DNA of 64,000 nt from Enterobacteriaceae bacterium UBA7338 (GTDB lineage: Bacteria; Pseudomonadota; Gammaproteobacteria; Enterobacterales; Enterobacteriaceae), in the NCBI GenBank assembly GCA_002480085.1, contig DKPJ01000014.1, positions 186,001 to 250,000 of the forward strand, given 5' to 3'. The notes under the pieces were generated by a model that made no database searches, was not told where the DNA came from, and saw only the letters and a list, made by a program, of their open reading frames with translations. The translations under genes were made by a program, and so were the position numbers. Positions 17,025 to 25,219 of the stretch are shown here, piece by piece; position 1 is the stretch's first letter; every line of letters begins with the position of its first letter.

Positions 17025-19184
17025 ATGCAACGCTTGAAAATAGCGGCCAGCCGCGCCTGCCACGAGTTTATTGCTACCCGCCGTGATATTATCGATCTGC
17101 ACAGCAGTGATTTTATAGATGTCGCCGCCGCCGTACTCTCTATTAACGACATTCATAAAGGGATGGTGGAAAAGATTGAAGAGACCGGATTTAATATTCC
17201 CCTGTTTGTGATGACTCACGAGGCGGAATTTGTTCCGGCAATCTATCTTCCCAATATTTACGGCGTCTTCCAGTACGGTAAAGCCAACCGTGAATTTAAT
17301 GGCCGCCAGCTTGAGGCCGCCGCGCTGAAATATGAGCGTGGCCTGCGCCCGCCTTTCTTCAGCGCCTTAACGGACTACGTCAAGCAGGGCAACAGCGCCT
17401 TTGACTGTCCGGGGCACCAGGGCGGGCAGTTTTTCCGCCGCCATCCCGCCGGCAACCAGTTTGTTGATTTCTTTGGCGAAGCGCTGTTCCGGGCCGATCT
17501 CTGTAACGCCGATGTGGCGATGGGCGATCTGCTGATCCACGAGGGCGCACCCTGCCTGGCCCAGCAGCATGCGGCAAAGGTGTTTAACGCCGACAAAACC
17601 TACTTTGTGCTTAACGGCACCTCGTCGGCTAACAAGGTGGTACTTAACGCCCTGCTGGCACCTGGCGATCTGGTGCTGTTCGATCGCAACAACCACAAAT
17701 CTAACCACCACGGCGCGCTGCTGCAGGCGGGCGCCACGCCGATCTATCTGGAGACGGCGCGCAACCCCTATGGCTTTATCGGCGGCATTGACGCGCACTG
17801 CTTTGAAGAGCCATACCTGCGTGAGCTGGTGGCCGAGGTCGCTCCAGAGCATGCCCAGCGCCAACGCCCCTTCCGCCTGGCGGTGATCCAGCTCGGCACC
17901 TATGACGGTACCATCTACAACGCCCGCCAGGTGGTGGACAACATTGGTCACCTCTGTGACTACATCCTGTTTGACTCTGCCTGGGTGGGTTACGAGCAGT
18001 TTATTCCGATGATGGCCGACTGTTCGCCGCTGCTGCTGGATCTCAACGAGAACGATCCCGGCATTCTGGTTACCCAGTCGGTGCATAAGCAGCAGGCGGG
18101 CTTCTCCCAGACCTCGCAGATCCATAAGAAGGATAGCCACATCAAGGGCCAGCCGCGCTACGTTCCACACAAGCGCCTGAACAACGCCTTTATGATGCAC
18201 GCCTCCACCAGCCCCTTCTATCCGCTCTTCGCCGCGCTGGACGTTAACGCCCGCATGCACGAGGGCGAGAGCGGCAAACGGATGTGGATGCGCTGCGTTG
18301 AGCAGGGCGTTGAGGCCCGCAAGATGATCCTCAATCAGTGCAAGTTTATCCGTCCTTTCGTTCCGACAACGGTAGACGATCGTCCATGGGAGTCGTACAA
18401 CACCGCTGAGATCGCCCGCGACCTGCGCTTCTTCCACTTCGTACCCGGCGAGAACTGGCACGCCTTTGAGGGCTATGCGCCGCACCAGTACTTTATCGAT
18501 CCCTGCAAGCTGCTGCTGACCACGCCGGGTATCGATGCCGCCACGGGTGAGTACGAGGAATTTGGCGTTCCGGCGACGATCCTCGCCAACTACCTGCGCG
18601 AGAACGGCGTGGTGCCGGAGAAGTGCGATCTTAACTCTATCCTCTTCCTGCTGACGCCTGCGGAAGATATGGGCAAACTGCAGCAGCTGGTGGCCCGGCT
18701 GGCACAGTTTGAGGCGCTGCTGACCAGCGATGCGCTTCTGCAGGACGTGCTGCCGTCGATCTACCACCAGCACCCGCAGCGCTACGCGGGTTACACCCTG
18801 CGCCAGCTCTGTCAGGAGATGCACGATCTCTACGCACGCAACAACGTTAAGCAGCTGCAAAAAGAGATGTTCCGCAAAGCCTGCCTGCCGCCGGTGCGCA
18901 TGTCGCCCCAGAAGGCCAACTACGCCTTTATTCGCGGCGAGAGCGAGCTGGTGCTGCTGAGCAAGGCCGAGGGACGGATCGCCGCCGAAGGTGCGCTGCC
19001 CTATCCGCCTGGGGTGCTGTGCGTCGTGCCGGGTGAGGTTTGGGGCGGTTCGGTACTGCGCTACTTTACCGCGCTTGAAGAGGGGATCAACCTGCTGCCG
19101 GGCTTCGCACCGGAGCTACAGGGGGTCTACATTCAGGAGCATGAGGGACGGAAAGCGGTATGGTGTAACGTGATCAAAGAGTAA
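17025..19184 (+). CDS. speF: Ornithine decarboxylase, inducible type
   Basis: PLP enzyme that converts ornithine to putrescine and carbon dioxide, raising cytoplasmic pH during acid stress. The 719 residues comprise an N-terminal wing domain, the PLP-binding core with Lys355 in QSVHKQQAGFSQTSQIHKKD, and the C-terminal domain. Stretches such as LRPPFFSAL, FDCPGHQGGQFFRRHPAGNQFV and NADVAMGDLLIHEGAP match E. coli SpeF rather than SpeC, and the position after kdpE matches speF. It ends about 13 residues earlier than E. coli SpeF. The potE antiporter gene that normally follows is missing, and I see no speFL-like leader peptide upstream. Confidence 0.92.
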   Translation: MQRLKIAASRACHEFIATRRDIIDLHSSDFIDVAAAVLSINDIHKGMVEKIEETGFNIPLFVMTHEAEFVPAIYLPNIYGVFQYGKANREFNGRQLEAAALKYERGLRPPFFSALTDYVKQGNSAFDCPGHQGGQFFRRHPAGNQFVDFFGEALFRADLCNADVAMGDLLIHEGAPCLAQQHAAKVFNADKTYFVLNGTSSANKVVLNALLAPGDLVLFDRNNHKSNHHGALLQAGATPIYLETARNPYGFIGGIDAHCFEEPYLRELVAEVAPEHAQRQRPFRLAVIQLGTYDGTIYNARQVVDNIGHLCDYILFDSAWVGYEQFIPMMADCSPLLLDLNENDPGILVTQSVHKQQAGFSQTSQIHKKDSHIKGQPRYVPHKRLNNAFMMHASTSPFYPLFAALDVNARMHEGESGKRMWMRCVEQGVEARKMILNQCKFIRPFVPTTVDDRPWESYNTAEIARDLRFFHFVPGENWHAFEGYAPHQYFIDPCKLLLTTPGIDAATGEYEEFGVPATILANYLRENGVVPEKCDLNSILFLLTPAEDMGKLQQLVARLAQFEALLTSDALLQDVLPSIYHQHPQRYAGYTLRQLCQEMHDLYARNNVKQLQKEMFRKACLPPVRMSPQKANYAFIRGESELVLLSKAEGRIAAEGALPYPPGVLCVVPGEVWGGSVLRYFTALEEGINLLPGFAPELQGVYIQEHEGRKAVWCNVIKE

Positions 19185-19189
19185 GAAGA

Positions 19190-19220
19190 ACGCCCGGCAG
19201 CGCGATGCCGCCGGGCGCTT
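19190..19220. repeat. REP palindrome between convergent speF and pgm
   Basis: ACGCCCGGCAGCGCG pairs with the following GCCGCCGGGCG stretch to give a long GC-rich hairpin. It fills the 43-base gap between the converging ends of speF and pgm and could serve as a bidirectional end signal; no long T-run is present. Confidence 0.75.
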
Positions 19221-19227
19221 AACAGCA

Positions 19228-20868
19228 TCAGGCGTTTTTCAGCACTTCGCTAACAATCTCTACCGCTTCTTTCTCGATCAGCTTACGGTGCTCTTCACCG
19301 AGGAAGCTTTCGCAGTAAATTTTGTAGGCATCTTCCGTACCTGACGGACGTGCGGCAAACCAGCCGTTGTCAGTCATCACCTTCAGCCCGCCAATAGAGG
19401 CGCCGTTACCCGGCGCAGCGGTCAGACGAGCCGTGATCGGATCCCCTGCCAGCTGGCTGGCGCTGACCATCTCCGGCGACAGCTTCGACAGCGCGGCCTT
19501 CTGCGCTGAGGTTGCTCCGGCCTGCAGACGGTTATAGCTTGGCGCACCAAAGCGCTCGGCCAGCTCATCGTAGTGCTGCTGCGGGTTTTTGCCGGTGACG
19601 GCGGTGATCTCCGCAGCCAGCAGGCACATGATAATGCCGTCTTTATCGGTGGACCACGGGGTGCCGTCAAAGCGCAGGAACGAGGCCCCGGCGCTCTCTT
19701 CGCCGCCGAAACCGAAGCTGCCGTCGTGCAGACCATCAACAAACCACTTGAAGCCCACCGGCACTTCCACCAGCTTACGGCCCAGATCGTTGACCACGCG
19801 GTCAATCATCGCCGAGGAGACCAGGGTTTTCCCCACCGCCACCTCTTTGCCCCACTGCGGACGATTCTGGAACAGGTAGTTGATCGCCACCGCCAGGTAG
19901 TGGTTCGGGTTCATCAGCCCCGCCGGGGTGACGATGCCGTGACGGTCATAGTCCGGATCGTTGGCAAAGGCCAGATCGAACTTGTCGCGCAGCGCCAGCA
20001 GGCCCGCCATCGCACACTCAGAGGAGCAGTCCATACGGATCGCGCCATCTTTGTCGAGGTGCATAAAGCGGAAGGTCTGATCGACCTGATCGTTAACGAT
20101 GGTCAGATCCAGCTTGTAGTGCTCAGCAATACGCTTCCAGTACTCGATACCGGAGCCGCCCAGCGGATCGACGCCCAGCTTGAGGCCCGCTTTCTGGATG
20201 GCTGCCATATCGACGATCTCGGCCAGGCCTTCGATAAAGGGCTGGACCAGATCTTTTTCGGTCACGCGACCCGAGGTCATGGCTTCATCAAGGGTAATGC
20301 GTTTAACCCCTTCCAGACCGGCCGCCAGCAGCGCGTTAGCGCGATCCTCCACCCCTTTAGTGACGTTGGTGTCGGCTGGCCCACCGTTAGGCGGGTTGTA
20401 TTTGATGCCGCCATCTTCCGGCGGGTTGTGCGAAGGGGTGATGACGATACCGTCAGCCTGCGCGCCGCCCTGCTTGTTGTGCTCAAGGATAGCATTCGAC
20501 ACCGCAGGCGTTGGCGTGAAGCCGTTGTTCTCCTGCACGATGATATCCACGCCGTTGGCAGCCAGCACTTCCAGCACGGAGATAAACGCCGGCTCGGAGA
20601 GCGCATGGGTGTCCTTGCCAACATAGCACGGCCCGGTGACGCCGTTTTTAGCGCGCTCTTCGGCAATCGCCTGGGCGATTGCCAGAATGTGCGGTTCGTT
20701 AAAGCTGTGACGTACCGAGCTGCCGCGGTGGCCGGAGGTACCAAATTTTACCGCATGTTCGCTATTGCCCGTTTCCGGCTTCAGCACGTAGTACTGCGCG
20801 GTAAGCTGGGCGACGTTAATCAGATCGCCCTGTTGTGCAGGCTGCCCTGCGCGTTCATGGTTTGCCAT
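19228..20868 (-). CDS. pgm: Phosphoglucomutase
   Basis: Interconverts glucose 1-phosphate and glucose 6-phosphate, supplying UDP-glucose and galactose metabolism. 546 residues, equal to E. coli Pgm. The phosphoserine loop is ITPSHNPPEDGG, the metal loop is FANDPDYDRHG and the phosphate-binding end is ARPSGTEDAYK. The ATG at 20868 is chosen because it gives the family start (Met-Ala-Asn-His) and has AAGGA upstream; an in-frame TTG seven codons earlier is unlikely. It follows seqA by 24 bases, as in E. coli. Confidence 0.97.
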   Translation of the reverse strand: MANHERAGQPAQQGDLINVAQLTAQYYVLKPETGNSEHAVKFGTSGHRGSSVRHSFNEPHILAIAQAIAEERAKNGVTGPCYVGKDTHALSEPAFISVLEVLAANGVDIIVQENNGFTPTPAVSNAILEHNKQGGAQADGIVITPSHNPPEDGGIKYNPPNGGPADTNVTKGVEDRANALLAAGLEGVKRITLDEAMTSGRVTEKDLVQPFIEGLAEIVDMAAIQKAGLKLGVDPLGGSGIEYWKRIAEHYKLDLTIVNDQVDQTFRFMHLDKDGAIRMDCSSECAMAGLLALRDKFDLAFANDPDYDRHGIVTPAGLMNPNHYLAVAINYLFQNRPQWGKEVAVGKTLVSSAMIDRVVNDLGRKLVEVPVGFKWFVDGLHDGSFGFGGEESAGASFLRFDGTPWSTDKDGIIMCLLAAEITAVTGKNPQQHYDELAERFGAPSYNRLQAGATSAQKAALSKLSPEMVSASQLAGDPITARLTAAPGNGASIGGLKVMTDNGWFAARPSGTEDAYKIYCESFLGEEHRKLIEKEAVEIVSEVLKNA

Positions 20869-20892
20869 TGCCTGATCCTTCTTATGCAAGGG

Positions 20893-21438
20893 TTAAATTG
20901 TGCCGCAAACCTTGTCAATCAGCTCCGCCGGGAACTGCATCGACTGCATGATATGCTCCACCATGCTGCGTTTACGGTCCGTATTGGTATTCGTGATCAC
21001 CCAGTATGGCGTATTTGCCAGGTGCTTAGGCTTGGTCTGTGCCCCGTTTTGCAACAGCGTCTGCTCATCACCCGCAAAGTAGACGCGGGTGCGGCCATGC
21101 AGGGACTCCGTCGCCTCGGCAAACGCTTTATCATCCAATGAATAGAGTGTAGACAGCACCAGCATGAAGCGGTTGACCGCTTTTCTCTGTTCTGCATATT
21201 CATCAGACAGCAGCAGTTCGCGCATGGCACGGACCTTGTCTTTCACAGGATTAACCGGCTTCGCTTCCGCCGGGACGTTGACAATGGCGGCCTCTTTCGG
21301 GGCGGTGGCCGCTGGCCTGCTGCCGTTGGCGGTAAACTTCAGCATCCGGCGTAAAATCTCGGATGCGCTCTCGCCGATGTGTTTGGTGTGGCTAGCAATA
21401 TAGCTGTAAAGCTCATCATCAACTTCGATCGTTTTCAT
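20893..21438 (-). CDS. seqA: SeqA, negative modulator of replication initiation
   Basis: Binds hemimethylated GATC sites and sequesters oriC and the dnaA promoter after replication. 181 residues: N-terminal oligomerisation region (KTIEVDDELYSYIASHTKHIGE, about 1-50), a variable linker rich in Ala and Pro, and a C-terminal DNA-binding domain with HGRTRVYFA and NTNTDRKRSM. The start at 21438 gives the E. coli length; the longer in-frame extension is not supported. Cotranscribed with pgm. Confidence 0.97.
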   Translation of the reverse strand: MKTIEVDDELYSYIASHTKHIGESASEILRRMLKFTANGSRPAATAPKEAAIVNVPAEAKPVNPVKDKVRAMRELLLSDEYAEQRKAVNRFMLVLSTLYSLDDKAFAEATESLHGRTRVYFAGDEQTLLQNGAQTKPKHLANTPYWVITNTNTDRKRSMVEHIMQSMQFPAELIDKVCGTI

Positions 21439-21608
21439 TTTAATCCAGTGGAGTATCTTATCTGAATACAAGCTGTTGGGATTATAGGCGAAATCTCAAC
21501 AACGGTTAGCGTCAGGCAAAAGTCGGTTCGCATCGACCCCTTGCAGCCAGGCGGCAGAATGGTCAACATAATACCCTAACCCGACAGAGCGAAAAAAAGA
21601 ACTTTGCC

Positions 21609-22382
21609 ATGAAATTGAATACCCGAACGCAATCTGCACAACATCCGCACAACAATTCTCCCATTGTTCTGGTCCATGGCCTGTTTGGCAGCCTGGACAA
21701 CCTCGGCGTGCTGGCACGCGATCTGGTAAACGATCACGATATCATTCAGGTGGATATGCGCAACCATGGTCTCTCTCCCCGCTCGCCGGAGATGAACTAC
21801 CCGGCCATGGCGCAGGATCTGCTCGATACCCTCGACGCCGCGGGGCTGGAGAAGGCGACCTTTATCGGCCACTCCATGGGCGGCAAGGCGGTCATGGCGC
21901 TTACCCAGCTTGCTCCGGAGCGTATTGACCAGCTGGTGGCCATTGATATTGCCCCGGTTGACTATCAGGTGCGCCGCCACGACGAAATTTTTGCCGCGAT
22001 CAAGGCGGTGACCGCTGCTGGCGCCGCCAGCCGCCAGCAGGCCGCCGCCCTGATGCGCCAGACGCTGCACGAAGAGGGCGTGATTCAGTTTCTTCTGAAA
22101 TCCTTCATTGATGGCGAGTGGCGCTTCAACGTGCCGGTGCTGTGGGATCGCTATGAGGATATCGTTGGCTGGCAAACCGTGCCTGCCTGGGATCGTCCGG
22201 CGCTGTTTGTCCGTGGCGGTCAGTCACCCTACGTCACCGAGGCGCATCGCGATGCGCTGCTCGCCCAGTTCCCGCAGGCACGGGCGCACGTCATTGCCGG
22301 TGCGGGTCACTGGGTGCACGCTGAAAAGCCCGAGGCGGTGCTGCGGGCGATCCGCCGCTATCTGGCGAGCGATGCCGGCTGA
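21609..22382 (+). CDS. ybfF: Alpha/beta-hydrolase esterase YbfF
   Basis: 257-residue acyl esterase. The nucleophile Ser89 lies in GHSMGGKAV, the oxyanion region is LVHGLFGS, and the catalytic histidine is probably that in GAGHWVHAE. E. coli YbfF hydrolyses short acyl-CoA and palmitoyl esters in vitro; the natural substrate is unclear. Divergent from seqA. Confidence 0.95.
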   Translation: MKLNTRTQSAQHPHNNSPIVLVHGLFGSLDNLGVLARDLVNDHDIIQVDMRNHGLSPRSPEMNYPAMAQDLLDTLDAAGLEKATFIGHSMGGKAVMALTQLAPERIDQLVAIDIAPVDYQVRRHDEIFAAIKAVTAAGAASRQQAAALMRQTLHEEGVIQFLLKSFIDGEWRFNVPVLWDRYEDIVGWQTVPAWDRPALFVRGGQSPYVTEAHRDALLAQFPQARAHVIAGAGHWVHAEKPEAVLRAIRRYLASDAG

Positions 22383-22396
22383 TTAAAAACCCGGCG
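22377..22396 (+). promoter_or_regulatory. Degenerate LexA-box-like site before ybfE
   Basis: CTG-N10-CGG spans the ybfF stop codon, where E. coli has the reported ybfE LexA box CTG-N10-CAG with the same ten-base centre (ATTAAAAACC). The second half site has lost the canonical CAG, so LexA binding may be weak here. Confidence 0.4.
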
Positions 22397-22511
22397 ACCG
22401 GACGCGGCAAGGCTTACGGTCGTTGGCGTCCCTGCTCTGCTGATGTATGATGGCGCGCTAATCGCGCAGGGTTACCCTGGCAGCCTGTTTTCCCCGACGT
22501 CACCCAAAATC

Positions 22512-22805
22512 ATGGCAAAAGAACAAACGGACCGTACGACACTAGATCTGTTCGCGAACGAGCGTCGCCCGGGACGACCGAAAACGAATCCGCTTTCGCG
22601 TGACGAACAGCTACGCATCAACAAGCGTAACCAGCTTAAACGCGACAAAGTTCGCGGGCTTAAGCGCGTCGAGCTAAAGATGAACGCCGACGCCGTTGAG
22701 GCCCTCAACGCGCTGGCCGACGCGCGGCAGATGAGCCGTAGCGAGCTAATTGAAGAGCTGCTGTTAACCCAGCTCAAAGCCCTGCACCGCCAGGGCGACG
22801 TCTGA
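22512..22805 (+). CDS. ybfE: YbfE, small LexA-regulon ribbon-helix-helix-like protein
   Basis: 97 residues, equal to E. coli YbfE. The N-terminal half is strongly basic (RRPGRPKTNPLSRDEQLRIN), and the C-terminal half (KRVELKMNADAVEALNALAD...MSRSELIEELL) has the pattern of a ribbon-helix-helix DNA-binding fold. The start ATG (Met-Ala-Lys-Glu-Gln) is the conserved one; the frame is open further upstream but without support. Target and role are unknown. Confidence 0.9.
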   Translation: MAKEQTDRTTLDLFANERRPGRPKTNPLSRDEQLRINKRNQLKRDKVRGLKRVELKMNADAVEALNALADARQMSRSELIEELLLTQLKALHRQGDV

Positions 22806-22954
22806 AAACCTCGTCAAATCACACTTTCATGTAGCACAGAGTGCAGTCCAGACGATTACGAATTTCGCGTACGGCTCTGTTCTGCTATTATTGCCCTTAT
22901 CCGTGGGCTGTGCTCCACCACCATATCATTAAGATTCAAGAGGTTATTTTACTC

Positions 22955-23485
22955 ATGGCAATTACAGGCATTTTTTTCGGTAGCGACACCGGTAACACCG
23001 AAAATATCGCGAAGATGATCCAAAAGCAGCTGGGTAAAGAGATTGCCGACGTGCATGACATTGCCAAGAGCAGCAAAGAAGATCTTGAGGGCTATGATAT
23101 CCTGCTGCTGGGCATCCCGACCTGGTACTATGGTGAAGCGCAGTGCGACTGGGATGACTTCTTCCCAACCCTGGAAGAGGTAGACTTCAACGGTAAGCTG
23201 GTGGCGCTGTTCGGCTGCGGTGACCAGGAGGACTACGCAGAGTACTTCTGTGATGCGCTGGGCACCATTCGTGATATCATCGAACCCAACGGCGCAACCA
23301 TCGTCGGCCACTGGCCAACGGCGGGCTACCACTTTGAAGCGTCCAAAGGCCTGGCCGATGACGATCACTTCGTCGGTCTCGCCATTGACGAGGATCGTCA
23401 GCCGGAGCTGACCGCTGAACGCGTTGAGAAGTGGGTGAAACAGATCTCCGAAGAGCTGCACCTGGACGAGATCGTCAACGCCTAA
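22955..23485 (+). CDS. fldA: Flavodoxin 1
   Basis: 176-residue FMN electron carrier that serves biotin synthase, pyruvate formate-lyase activation, methionine synthase reactivation and IspG/IspH. The phosphate loop GSDTGNTEN (9-17) and the flavin-flanking loops around PTWYYGEAQCDWDDF and GCGDQEDYAEYFCDA are intact. The start at 22955 follows AAGAGG. The long upstream in-frame extension is a chance reading frame. Confidence 0.97.
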   Translation: MAITGIFFGSDTGNTENIAKMIQKQLGKEIADVHDIAKSSKEDLEGYDILLLGIPTWYYGEAQCDWDDFFPTLEEVDFNGKLVALFGCGDQEDYAEYFCDALGTIRDIIEPNGATIVGHWPTAGYHFEASKGLADDDHFVGLAIDEDRQPELTAERVEKWVKQISEELHLDEIVNA

Positions 23486-23696
23486 TTTTAGACGGCGCAG
23501 CCTTAGTGCTGCGCTGCTATTGATAGATAAAAGCAATAGAAATAATTGCTACAAATTTTTAACTTTCGCGTACATACCTGTACAATATCCCCTGGTCAAA
23601 CGGGCCGCGCAACGATTGTTTGTTGGCGAGACCACGTTTTATACGCATACTTTACTTGAGGACTTGTAGTTTTCATTAAGAAGTGGCAATTCTATA

Positions 23697-23783
23697 ATGA
23701 GACGCATTTACTCAAGGTCATTCTCATTAACTTCCGCCTCGGAAGTGGATCGATTAGCAACAGGACAGACTCCGCATGACTGA
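23697..23783 (+). CDS. uof: Uof, upstream open reading frame of fur
   Basis: A 28-codon frame, MRRIYSRSFSLTSASEVDRL then eight further residues, overlaps the fur start by eight bases. In E. coli the sRNA RyhB pairs near the uof start, and translation of uof is coupled to fur, so RyhB lowers Fur synthesis indirectly. Both the length and the overlap are conserved here. Confidence 0.85.
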   Translation: MRRIYSRSFSLTSASEVDRLATGQTPHD

Positions 23784-24234
23784 CAATAACACCGCATTAA
23801 AGAAGGCCGGCTTGAAAGTCACGCTTCCTCGTTTAAAAATTCTGGAAGTGCTTCAGGGACCGGATAACCATCATGTCAGTGCGGAAGACTTATACAAGCG
23901 ACTGATCGACATGGGCGAGGAAATTGGTCTGGCTACCGTGTACCGCGTGCTTAACCAGTTTGATGATGCCGGGATCGTGACCCGTCATAACTTTGAAGGC
24001 GGCAAATCCGTTTTCGAACTGACCCAGCAGCATCACCATGATCACCTGATCTGCCTCGACTGTGGCAAAGTGATCGAATTTAGCGATGACTCTATCGAAG
24101 CTCGCCAGCGTGAAATCGCCACTAAACACGGCATCCGCCTGACGAACCACAGCCTTTACCTGTACGGTCACTGCGCTGAAGGCGACTGCCGCGAAAATGA
24201 ACACGCGCACGAAACGACGCCGCGTAAGCTGTAA
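23776..24234 (+). CDS. fur: Ferric uptake regulator Fur
   Basis: Iron-responsive repressor, 152 residues (E. coli 148; the extra residues are at the C-terminus, HETTPRKL). The winged helix runs over about 1-80 with GLATVYRVLNQFDDAGIV. Metal-site residues are visible in HHHDHLICLDCGKVIEF and the second Cys pair in GHCAEGDCRE. Start and coupling to uof as in E. coli. A strong terminator follows. Confidence 0.98.
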   Translation: MTDNNTALKKAGLKVTLPRLKILEVLQGPDNHHVSAEDLYKRLIDMGEEIGLATVYRVLNQFDDAGIVTRHNFEGGKSVFELTQQHHHDHLICLDCGKVIEFSDDSIEARQREIATKHGIRLTNHSLYLYGHCAEGDCRENEHAHETTPRKL

Positions 24235-24247
24235 TTGAAACGTTAAC

Positions 24248-24279
24248 AAAAAGGGCCACCTCAGGGTGGCCCTTTTTTA
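24248..24279 (+). terminator. Rho-independent terminator of fur
   Basis: GGGCCACC (24253-24260) and GGTGGCCC (24265-24272) form an eight-base-pair stem with a four-base loop, followed by six T residues. The A-run on the left would let it act in both directions. Confidence 0.9.
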
Positions 24280-24295
24280 TGGGAAGAGCGAGACC

Positions 24296-24380
24296 GTAGG
24301 CCGGGCAAACGCAGTGCCGCCCGGCATTGCAGCGTCAACACAATAACGCCCGGTGGCGCTTCGCTTACGCGGGCCTACAA
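24296..24380. repeat. BIME: two REP units between fur and the accessory locus
   Basis: A REP unit (GTAGGCCGGGCAAACGCAG... from 24296) and an inverted second unit (GCCCGGTGGCGCTTCGC... to GGGCCTAC, ending at 24380) surround a short spacer. They mark the left border of the fur-glnS accessory locus. Confidence 0.75.
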
Positions 24381-24417
24381 ACCTACACTGTGCCCACCGG
24401 GCGCAAAAAAGTGTCTG

Positions 24418-25200
24418 TTACCAGCAAACAAACCCGCCATCAACCAGCAGATCCACCCCGGTGCAGAACGATGAGGCATCCGTGGCGAGGAAAATCGCCG
24501 GACCCACCATCTCCTCAACCTTTGCCATACGCTGCATTGGCGTCTGGCTCTCAAACGATTTTGTCTGGTGCACCATCTCTGGACGGGTATTCATTGGCGT
24601 CGCCGTGTAGCCAGGGCTGATGGTATTGACGCGAATATTCTTCTCTGCCCACTCCATCGCCAGGCTTTTGCTTAGGTGGATCACCCCCGCCTTGGAGCAG
24701 TTGTAGTGTGCCTGCTCCAGGCCACGGTTAACAATCACGCCGGACATCGAGGCGATATTGATGATCGACCCGCCGCCGCTCTCCAGCATTAGCTCGGCCT
24801 CGGCTTTGCAGCTGTTCCAGACGCCGGTCAGGTTGATATCAATAACCCGCTGCCACTGGTCCGGCTCCATCTCCAGCGCCGGATTAGCGTTGGCAATCCC
24901 GGCGGCGTTGAGGGCAACATCCAGACGACCAAACTGTTTTTTCACTTCGGCAATGGCGGCGCGCAGATGCGCAATGTCACGTACGTCGCCGGTATAAGCG
25001 AAGGCGCTGCCCCCCATCGCCTGAATGGTGCTCACGGTTTCCGCCAGGCCGCCATCCTCACGTAGATCGAAACAGGCGACCTTTGCCCCCGCGCTGGCAA
25101 AGCCGCAGGCAATCATTTGACCAATACCGCTGCCTGCGCCGGTGACAAACGCGACGCGATCGCTTAAGTCGAACAGCCGTTGGGAAAAGTGTTTATCCAT
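24418..25200 (-). CDS. Short-chain dehydrogenase/reductase, probable polyol or ketose dehydrogenase
   Basis: 260-residue classical SDR. Seen: cofactor motif TGAGSGIG at 20-27, Asp45 at the end of strand 2 (favours NAD over NADP), NAAG at 98-101, Asn123, Ser151 and Tyr166-x3-Lys170. The C-terminal end TGVDLLVDGGFVCW resembles arabinitol- and mannitol-type SDRs, which supports a polyol substrate, but that is inference. It is the last gene of a leftward operon (kinase, SDR, SDR), 19 bases after the previous gene. It probably oxidises an imported polyol or reduces a ketose for the linked kinase and transketolase. The exact substrate is unknown. Confidence 0.85.
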   Translation of the reverse strand: MDKHFSQRLFDLSDRVAFVTGAGSGIGQMIACGFASAGAKVACFDLREDGGLAETVSTIQAMGGSAFAYTGDVRDIAHLRAAIAEVKKQFGRLDVALNAAGIANANPALEMEPDQWQRVIDINLTGVWNSCKAEAELMLESGGGSIINIASMSGVIVNRGLEQAHYNCSKAGVIHLSKSLAMEWAEKNIRVNTISPGYTATPMNTRPEMVHQTKSFESQTPMQRMAKVEEMVGPAIFLATDASSFCTGVDLLVDGGFVCW

Positions 25201-25219
25201 GGTTTTACTCCAGAATGTG

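Noticed and set aside
17367..18860. 497-codon open frame antisense to speF
   Set aside because: No family resemblance, no ribosome site, lies fully inside a clear ornithine decarboxylase gene.
19573..21141. 522-codon open frame antisense to pgm and seqA
   Set aside because: Crosses two well-identified genes and shows no recognisable motif; mirror of their codon bias.
23494..23515. Hairpin GCGCAGC/GCTGCGC after fldA as a terminator
   Set aside because: The seven-base-pair stem is real, but no T-run follows, so I do not list it as a rho-independent terminator.
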